Origin: Ischnura elegans
Lineage: Eukaryota > Arthropoda > Insecta > Odonata > Coenagrionidae
Assembly (NCBI RefSeq): GCF_921293095.1
Contig: NC_060257.1
Span: 91,191,449 to 91,255,448, forward strand
Length of the DNA stretch: 64,000 bases
Direction: 5' to 3'
Part shown: piece by piece, positions 56,241-64,000 of the stretch
Layout of the letters: each line of letters begins with the position of its first letter
Position numbering within the stretch: the stretch's first letter is position 1
Program-made: the position numbers and the translations under genes
The notes under the pieces: model-generated
Told to the model about the DNA's origin: nothing
Database searches by the model: none
The model's input: only the letters and a program-made list of their open reading frames with translations

Positions 56241-57090
56241 GCTGGCTATTCATATGATCTAAAAAATGGTTGAGCGTATCCGGTCCGTGTGGCCAAACGA
56301 TGAAGGTATCATCAACGTACCGGAAAAAACATTTCGGCCACAGGGGGGCAGTGGCGAGAGCCTTTTCCTCGAAGTCCTCCATGAAGAAGTTTGCAATTAG
56401 CGGGGAGAGTGGCGATCCCATGGCGACTCCGTCGGCTTGCTCGTAGAATTCTCCGTCATACTTGAAATATGTAGTCGTTAATGCGTGATGAAAAAGTCTC
56501 ACCGTGTCACTTTCAAACTTGGATTCCAGCAGACGCAGCGTATCCCGTACAGGCACTCGGGTGAACAGAGACACTACGTCAAGGCTTATCATTATGTCGT
56601 CTCCACCAAGTTGAATATCTGCAAGAGTGTTAACGAACTCTGATGAATTCTTGATGTGGTGATCACAGTTGCCTACATGCGGTGATAAGATGTTCGTGAG
56701 AAATTTCGCGACGTTATAGGTGGGTGATCCAATGGCGCTCACGATTGGCCTCAGAGGCGCCCTCCTTGTGGATCTTTGGCAGACCGTAGAGCCTTGGAGG
56801 TGCGGGTGCTGGAGGATGCAGATTCTTGGTGGTGTCCGTGGGAAGGCTGCAACTCTTGATCAAAGCGATCGTTTTCCGGGTGACGGAGTCTGTGGGATCG
56901 CGGTGAATTTTCCGGTATGCCTGGTCCCGTAGAATATCCAGTATCTTTTGGTGGTAATCTTCAGTGTTCATCAGGACGGTAGCGTTTCCCTTGTCAGCTG
57001 GCAGAACTTTGATCGCCTTGTTCCTCTGTAGCGCACGAATGGCGGCTTGCTCGTTTCTGCTGATGTTTGCTTTCGGCTTGAGGCTAAATT
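56241..57090 (-). pseudogene. PLE N-terminal part: Penelope reverse transcriptase core
   Basis: The minus strand encodes NISRNEQAAIRALQRNKAIK, VLPADKGNATVLMNTEDYHQ and PPRLYGLPKIHKEG, the conserved start of Penelope RTs. A frameshift (two bases lost near 56750) leads to IVSAIGSPTYNVAKFLTNIL, then D55 (numbering from the ATG at 56742) in MISLDVVSLFTRVPV, DGVAMGSPLSPLIANFFMED and the catalytic YVDD at 142-145. The frame then runs FLDHMNSQHPN into the insertion, which adds an unrelated end and a stop at 56116. The sequence before about 57090 has stops in this frame, so the 5' part is missing or degenerate. Confidence 0.88.
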
Positions 57091-57250
57091 TACTTAGTTA
57101 AGTCGGAGAAGATGTTTCCTCAGACGACGTGAAACATATCCTTCGTGTACCGTTATACTATGGTAGACGTGATCACGAGAAGAAAATGAAAGAAATTTAC
57201 GACAGAACAGAGAGATTTATAAATCTCGTTCTTTCTCCTTGGGGGGACTA

Positions 57251-58559
57251 GGGAAGACTGGGACACACTTTGGAACGCAATTTTTTGTGAAAATATTAGC
57301 AGCCTAAATATTTTTTTTGCAATCCTTAGTTGCCTTGAACCTTCTAAATTCCACATAAAATTCCTCGAGAAATTAGAGTGGGTGAGCACTGTGGAACTTG
57401 GCATTTTCTGAACATATGATACATGTCCCAATCCCCTCTCATTCCGGGAGGAGTGGGACGGTAACTGGGAGGAATGGGGCACTAATTTATGTGTGCAAAA
57501 ATGGTAAGAAAAAATAAATGATGAATTCAAAATACGTAAATAATAGATATTGTAGTTATTCCCGTTCATATTTATACGATTTACGGTATCAGTAGTAAAT
57601 ATAAACGAGGATTTCACTCTTACAGTGCCTTTAAACAAAATTGGAGAATTCAAATACAGATTATTATCTTTTTTCTCTATGAAAATAATATCTTCTTACT
57701 GAGGGAAGAAGAATTTTAAATTAGTTCCCCTTTTTTGCGTGCATTTTACATCATATCCATCATCATACTCATTACTAAAACATTTCCCCGCGTAGTGCAA
57801 AAGAGGAAAACCATTCCACAGGTCAGATTACTGTGAAATATTAGTGAATCCCTGTCCTTGGAAGCAAATGCTTTCATTGCAAATTTTTATAACGCAGATT
57901 TGGATTAAATCTTTACACTTTCTACCTCCATCGCACTTTTGCCTTCATCAAACACCATCTTCACAGCTTCCAGAATGGTACAATTTGGCACGGGTACCAG
58001 ATCTAGATTTTTTTCTCTGGAACCATTTCGGGATCACTTATGAGGCATAATTACCTAATACTAAACGTTAAAATACCGTATAAAATAGAACTTAAAAAAT
58101 AATAGTGCTATGGAGGAGTAATATACTGTCCCATTCCTCCCACATATCTGATGTGCCATACCTCCCTTATGGGCCATTTTGTATTTCACATTATTTTTGT
58201 ATTATATTACATATACATATAATATATATTACATTTTTGTATTATTAGGCTTTATAAAGCAACTTGATTTTAATAAAATTACCAGTTATACACTCTACAT
58301 TTTCATCAGTGCTTCCAGCGATAAAAAGTCTTAATTAAAATAATAGAAATTTAAAGCTAAAGCGTCTCACTAAAATTACCAAATTTGGTGTGAAAACCAA
58401 CATCCTCATTTTAACTCACATTCACAAAAGTGAGCCAGGAGCCATTTTAGGAGGAAATGCTGCAGCTTAGCTGAAGCATACATGTTAGAAAAGCAAGGGC
58501 TAAAAAAATGTATTTAGCATAGGGAAATTTGGACTGTCCCATTCCTCCCTTGTTTCCCC
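57251..58559. mobile_element. Inverted-repeat DNA element, about 1.3 kb
   Basis: Left end GGGAAGACTGGGACACAC; right end complemented GGGGAAACAAGGGAGGAATG, then GGACAGTCC. TA lies outside both (57249-57250, 58560-58561). The words GGGACA and GGAGGAATGGG recur several times inside in both orientations (57440-57480, 58128-58165). No transposase is recognised; frames at 57153-57653 and 58447-58632 look accidental. Confidence 0.5.
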
Positions 58560-58794
58560 TACTATTAAGGACAGCAACGGTGTTTTCATTGATAAAATTA
58601 ATGACTTCACTCTCAAGGACGACTAATTGCATGTATTATATATATTCTATTGTTCTAACGCTGTACGAATTAGCTATAGGAATTGCTAACCTTTGACAAG
58701 TTTTGCCGGATTATGCGCGTATATTCAACTGTTATATGTAATATATTGTATATGTACCGTGCGGTGTACATGTGGCGGTCATCTTGCATGCTGC

Positions 58795-58865
58795 ATGATG
58801 GTGATTGATCGCCCCCTGCCAAACACCCCAGAGGTGGCTCGCGTGGGCATTATGTAGATGTAGAT
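58795..58865 (+). repeat. Dispersed repeat block, copy 2, with ATGTAG tail
   Basis: GGTGATTGATCGCCCCCTGC, AAACACCCCAGAG and TGGCTCGCGTGGGCATTATG match 18255-18312. Here it ends in ATGTAGATGTAGAT, which looks like a LINE 3' tail of short repeats. Confidence 0.65.
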
Positions 58866-58907
58866 CTATCCCTTTTCTACGACGTCTAACACCGCACAGT
58901 TCGTTAC

Positions 58908-59090
58908 CCTAGGAACCCTTCACTACACTCCCTCTCCTCCTCTTTTGGCAAAACTTACTATCTTTCTTTCTCCCACTTCCTTCCCACCCCCATTCCATTA
59001 TCCTATTCATTTCAAAAGTCCCTCCTCCCCTCACAAACCGCAGTTGAACAGCCAAGGCCCTTCCCTACACTCCTGCCGCTGCCATCGCGT
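58908..59090 (+). repeat. Dispersed C/T-rich repeat, copy 2
   Basis: Partner of 36731-36910: CTAGGAACCCTTCACTACAC, TTTTGGCAAAACTTACTATC, CATTCCATTATCCTATTCAT and GCAGTTGAACAGCCAAGGCC in order. Confidence 0.75.
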
Positions 59091-59985
59091 CGCTATTCTC
59101 ATTCCCCTCTCGAACATTCCTTTTTCCCATTCAATACCCTCTCATTCTTCTCTCCAGTCTGGCAGAAATATCGCCGTCTCCGGGGCAACCACCCCTCCAC
59201 CCCCTCTTCCCCCCTTCCCAACTCACAATTACGAACCATTTGAATTCGCCGGCCTCTTCCTTCCCGCAGAGCAAGCTGCCGTTCGCATAAAAGCCATGAA
59301 TAGATAAATAACTGGCGCTGACGGGTGGGTGGGCAATGCATGCTGCGTGGCGGGGATGCTTTCTTCCGGCGGAGAAATAATAAAAGAATATAGACGCCCA
59401 CCGACGATGAAGTTAAATAAATATAAATTAAGGTCGCTCGTATTTTGATGGCACGCAGAAATCACTAAGTCATCCGTATTATGCCTGTATGCGGAGCTTT
59501 CTGCATGAGTTCTCGAAAGAGGAATAAACTGGATTTCCAAGCTTTGATATGCATGTGTGTTCATTCCGTTGTATCAACATAATACTCCATACACTTTGGC
59601 CTCCGTTTATTTCAAACTCTTTGTCACAGTAACGTCGCGTCAACAGTAAAACCATAAAAATATTACATAGCATGAAGTACAGTCATCATCATCAACAGTC
59701 ATCAATCCTAAGTTTTGTTAGACCCTCCACTCATTTCTCCAGGAGAAAAATCTTTGAACACCAACATTATTATTCTGCTTTGCACAATTCATCACCTGAT
59801 CTATTTATTTTATGCGATACTAACCTCTGTTTAATTCCCTTCCACATGCATGTTCCGCAACTATAACTTTCATTATTCCATGGAATCTCATGATATGACG
59901 GATTGGATTATCTTGTTTTCCACCCTAGGTATCCGAAAGACTTCTCTTCTAAAAACTTCCGTATTATTCAAAAGAATTATATCTA
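59091..59985. other. Non-coding stretch, no gene recognised
   Basis: C/T-rich at the left, AT-rich to the right. No recognisable domain or terminal repeats. Confidence 0.5.
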
Positions 59986-59994
59986 AATCAGCAC

Positions 59995-60801
59995 AATCTT
60001 TGTGCTGATTGCCAGGTATCACACCACAAAGACATTTTTTGAGAGTTTCAAAATTATTGCCGCCAGAGGCATTATTAAGTTACATGTAAATATATCCTTC
60101 ATCAGCATCGTCATTTTAATTGCCTACGAATTTATCTTCATTCACGTTTTATAGGTTACATATTTATTGAGGATAGCGCAATTTTTACTAAGTTATGTAC
60201 TTTCTTATTAATTCCATAGATATTAGCGTAAGCAAGCGCAAGTAAGCAGCATTTTGAAGTCTTCGCCAAAATATCATCATAATCATCACGTGTCAATAAT
60301 AGTACTATGCTGTGACGTAGCTCTCGATTCCTCTCTCCTATCCGCTAGACTTATCATAGCGACGTATTTCGTCTCTATTCCATCCTTTGTGTACTCTGCC
60401 ATATGTAACTCATCAGGGGCCCTCCCCTGCTCTTCTTTCCGTCCACCTGTCCTAAGTCTTCTTAATTCGTATCGCAAGAGAAAAGATCCGCGACATGCCC
60501 CAAATTATATTTATGGTTTATTAGAAAGACAGAAGAAAAATGGTGGCACCGATTTTAATCTCGCTCCTTCACTGATCCCTTGGTTGGTTTGGATAGGTGA
60601 GGGTAGTTCGCATCCCCGTCTAAGCCACAGGTGTGTGAATTTCAAACACTTCGGGGTGAATGGCAGATTCCTTAGTTTTGTACCACCTCGCAACTTGGAA
60701 TGCATTCCCATGATCCTGTTCAAAATTTTCACCCAAATTCGAACCTGGGACCGTTCGTTCAACACCCATCGCTCTACCGTCTAAGAATCTTTGTGCTGAT
60801 T
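59995..60801 (-). mobile_element. Segment flanked by 16-bp direct repeats, tRNA-like at one end
   Basis: AATCTTTGTGCTGATT occurs at 59995-60010 and 60786-60801. Directly inside the right copy, on the minus strand, a tRNA-like head begins (TTAGACGGTAGAGCGATGGG, then the B-box-like CAGGTTCGAATTTGGG). A retroposed unit with a Pol III head and a target duplication fits, although 775 bp is long for a SINE and no A-rich tail is seen at the left. The left repeat also forms a hairpin with AATCAGCACAA at 59986-59996. Confidence 0.5.
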
Positions 60802-63685
60802 AATTTTTTTTACCTTTTATTCAATTACTCTTGTGTTTATATTGCGCTCATTCCATAATTATTGTATTTTCAGCAGAATCTGCACTCATGTCTTCCGCTC
60901 TCAATGATTTCTCAGAGCGTAAATGACACCTTTCATTCGTTCATTCATTGGCTGGGGAGCTTTACTTTTGTGAGCATTTAACTCGCCGTTAGCGCCATAG
61001 GCTACGTACCGTTCGAATTTTAATACCTGATTCTTCAATGAAGTGGTCCGTTTGCATTTAGATATATTCTGTCGCACAGACGGAATGGTTTAGCGCGGGC
61101 AAGCACTTAAAAAATATATATATTTATGTATTATCAAACTCGTATGCGATATTGATGATGGTGGATTATTCAGCAGTTGCTACGCCTCGGTGAATTCACG
61201 AACTTTTACGCCTGGATAGCCGTTTGGACGCATAGGTTTTTGCGAGTGTCAGAGGCTAAACATGAACGAAAATCCACTTCGTGTGATAGATCGGGAGTTG
61301 GGTTTTTTTTTAATCGATTTAATTTTAAAATATGACATGATGTCATGCATATTTTTTGCGTTTTTCTGTTCAACGGTCGAAGTCAGATTCTTATTTTTTT
61401 ATCCATTCATTCATTCATCAAGTTTGTGGCGTGCGCCGTCGCGATTTCATTTTTTATCCATTCATTTCGCTCGTTCGAGGGGAAATAATAATCAGCGGCG
61501 AATTATGCGCCCGTGCAAGTGGGAATGCCAGGGGGTGTTATGTAGCCTCCAAGACGTATTCATGCAAGGTGGAACTCAACTTTTATTTAGATTACGGCCT
61601 ACGAGAGGCGTGGGAAGTGAGCTTGCCATGCCATTCTTATGGTACATTTCAATTTCAAAGTTTATAATTTATATGTTGTCGTACGCCTCATTTGAAGTTA
61701 CAATTCAAAAATAATTTAAAATATGAATTCACAAGAGAAATCTTTGTTATTACTTATGACTGAATTTTAATAAATTATTACCATAAAGCAATCAAAGTTA
61801 CGTCACTCCCTACCGTAATCTTATGGCATATTTCGAGAATCATTAGCAATTATGCGAAAACGCACGACTTATTTCAAGAGCCACAGCTATTTAATTCAAA
61901 GCATGAATTATTTACTGTATCCTCGGGAAAAAATAACCTGAAAAATGTAAAATAAACCTAAATCATTCCAAACGAAGAGTTTCTTCAAACGACGAGCTAA
62001 TTTATTATGCACAGTGATATTGAACGCTCCATTTGTCATGAATGGCTACTGCTTTATAGCGATGATAATGATTACACAGAATTTTGTGACGTAAACCAAA
62101 TATTAGCAGCCCAAATGGCCTTGTCGAAGACAATTTTCATAGTGGCATAAGGAGAAACTCAAAAACAGGCGCACTACTTTCAAACAGTTGACAATCGAAA
62201 TTCGGATGAGTTGGTAGACACATCTCGGATGCGAAGATGTATGCTACGGTGTTTCAAAGATTGGAGGAAGAATTAACTTCAATGTCTATCTGCTACAATG
62301 TTGCACAGCGGATTTATTATAACCATTTGGAGATGGTATTTAATTATAAGTACGTTAGACTTAGGCATATGTACGTTTGAGTTGGCAATATGTGAAATAA
62401 ACGGTATGTTAGAAGCCTGGAGGCATATAAAATTGAAAGTAATGGTGACGGCTGACACATAGTGAAGCATAATTACTACAGGAAGCAAGAAAATGTTGCA
62501 AATTATACTTTAACAAATTAACCTCATTGGACTCTACATGTTTCATTGCTCTGTAGCATCGTCATGACTATTCGTGGTGTTTCAGCTTGTGGCTGTGCTT
62601 CATTGTATTCATTTCATGCTGTTAAATAACCTTTGAAATATTTGAGAAGATCAATGCCTCCAACACAAAGAGGAGGGAGTATGAAAGGAAATTTGCAGAA
62701 TCCTATATCAGGTGATTTTCTTCGAGTAAACGAGGAATATCGATATTAATAATTAGCTGTAACCCATTTCAACAAAACATTTTTTTAAATAAAACATAAA
62801 AAATAGTCTAGAAATAACCCGATCAAGAATTATGTGGTCATTTCGAGTTACCACTCCCTCAATCCGTAACTACACGAGTGTGTACATGTGTTCTCCTCAG
62901 CGGCGCCAATGGTCGGTTGGTGGTGGCTCTCCCAATTACTCCTCGTTAGAGAGACGGAGGCGAGCAGATGGGCGCCATGACCAACACCAACCCGACATTA
63001 CGCTCCGCTTCCTCGACACCCATCTGCAACGATAAAAACACAACCCTCTCAGCACGCCACATATTTATGCTCTTTTTTCTTCGCGAATGGAGAGAACGGG
63101 GAAAAAATGAAACGAAGAGAATGACATACATACCCTCTGGGTATTTAATTGCGTAGGAATCAAAGATCAGTTTCATTTTATAGCTACACATCACTGGAAT
63201 TATGGTACCATTATGGTGAGCATCCAATGGATCTCACGGGTTCGAAGGACACCTTTCTTATCCAAAGACAATGCTACATTGAGGCTCCTAGTCCATACGG
63301 CAACTATGCAATACACTCTGTTCACTCGTTGCGAACAATCATCTGCAACTGTTATGAAATAGTGTATGGATGGGAGTAGTGAACAAGCGTAGTAGCTACA
63401 CCATTAGATCGAGTTTAAAATTCGCAGCGTGATAGGAGATGGAAACGAAAATATTCAGGGATAACTGTATTTTCTCCAGCCTCCAATGGGTCTAAGATAT
63501 CATCGATATCGATATTCAAGATATTATCGATAGAATAGTATAGTCAAACGCCTAGATTTGTGCAACCCGAGATACATTAATACCACCATAATAAGGCAAT
63601 ATGGTCCCTTTCGCCCCCTTCCTATAGCATAGCAGCGGAAACAAAATAGTCTCCGTGAATATGAATTACGCCAATATACATGGTG
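60802..63685. other. Non-coding stretch, no gene recognised
   Basis: Only short, motif-free frames. 61151-61181 is the partner of the short repeat at 36296. Near 63490-63535 ATCGATATCGATAT-type words form self-complementary runs. Confidence 0.5.
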
Positions 63686-63689
63686 GTAT

Positions 63690-64000
63690 CCAGAAGTAGT
63701 AGGACTGTTTTTTTTCCGCGCGGACGGAAAGATTAAGGGAGGTATGCAAGACTGGATGTTGTGGGGGGGAGCCTTAGGAACAAGTTTCGACGTGCGGCAG
63801 TCGTCTGCGTGCATTAGTTGACTGTGGACAACTGTTTTCGTGACCTCCTGTTTTGACGTCTCGTCGTTAGTTGCGACGGAGCAAAATTTAGATCAGCGGT
63901 ACGCCATCAAGTTTTGCTACAAACTTGGAAAATCGGCAACAACGCTTACGCAGGCCTACAAGGAGGATACCATTAGCCGTTCCTCGGTATTTGAGTGGCA
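63690..64000 (+). mobile_element. Mariner element, left part (runs off window)
   Basis: The left end is probably near CCAGAAGTAGTAGGACTG at about 63690. The transposase start follows ~180 bp later and the element continues beyond the window, so its right end and target TA cannot be checked. Confidence 0.7.
63876..64000 (+). pseudogene. Mariner transposase, N-terminal part (partial)
   Basis: The frame encodes EQNLDQRYAIKFCYKLGKSA, then TLTQAYKEDTISRSSVFEWH, the first DNA-binding helices of a Tc1/mariner transposase. The expected start codon reads ACG, and several residues usually present after GKSA (an ETF-x-x-L-like segment) are missing, so this copy is probably inactive. The DDD catalytic domain lies outside the window. 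Confidence 0.8.

Larger units (their letters stand above)
49147..57100 (-). mobile_element. Penelope-like element (PLE), split by a 6.2-kb insertion
   Basis: On the minus strand an N-terminal part with the RT (57090-56241) and a C-terminal part with GIY-YIG endonuclease (50047-49182) together make one PLE protein. They are separated by the insertion 50056-56232, flanked on both sides by GTTGGGGT (50048-50055, 56233-56240). The coding text runs up to the HPN triplet on one side and resumes from (D)PN-IEFT on the other, as expected of a single interrupted gene. LINE B and LINE A follow its 3' flank. Confidence 0.8.

Noticed and set aside
60254..60784. 176-codon plus-strand frame as a host gene
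   Set aside because: No recognisable domain, atypical composition, and it overlaps a tRNA-like element on the other strand.

Overview
This window looks like intergenic, repeat-saturated DNA from an arthropod, most likely an insect. That assignment rests on the mix of element types (Jockey-like and RTE-like LINEs, a Penelope-like element, mariner, piggyBac, hAT-like and Harbinger-like transposons, tRNA-headed SINE-like repeats); I cannot name the species. I found no host protein gene, rRNA or canonical tRNA gene that I can support. Every convincing coding region belongs to a mobile element, and most of them are broken.

Positions 1-37,000 are a graveyard of short and old elements. They include a small MITE with a Harbinger-like element inserted exactly at its edge (2,653-4,499), a cluster of four copies of a C/T-rich repeat (4,965-8,620), and a complete but degenerate piggyBac element with terminal repeats (10,105-13,356). 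Further on are a tandem ~175-bp diverged repeat (20,750-21,250), a 458-bp TTAA-flanked piggyBac-type MITE (22,861-23,318) and a 1.8-kb hAT-like element with an 8-bp target duplication (26,518-28,343). At least seven 5'-truncated tails of LINEs and many tRNA-like SINE heads are scattered between them.

Positions 37,200-57,100 hold a nest of retroelements and are the most interesting part. A Penelope-like element (PLE, minus strand; reverse transcriptase plus GIY-YIG endonuclease) is split in its RT gene by a 6.2-kb insertion. That insertion has PLE-like inverted ends and itself contains a full-length RTE-like LINE with an intact 990-codon ORF and a 10-bp target duplication. In the 3' flank of the same PLE, two related Jockey-like LINEs sit head to tail at the same 12-bp site. 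One is an ~8.5-kb two-ORF element with a long tandem-repeat 5' region; the other is a 2.5-kb element that keeps only the gag-like ORF1. The 12-bp site occurs unoccupied at 37,655-37,666, directly beside a hammerhead-ribozyme-like motif of another PLE terminus. The simplest reading is a LINE family that targets the ribozyme-bearing end of Penelope elements, with a gag-only partner mobilised through a shared 3' end. This is an inference from sequence layout alone.

Positions 57,100-64,000 contain a 1.3-kb inverted-repeat element (57,251-58,559), a 775-bp segment flanked by 16-bp direct repeats, dispersed repeat copies shared with earlier parts of the window, and the 5' end of a mariner transposase that runs off the window end.
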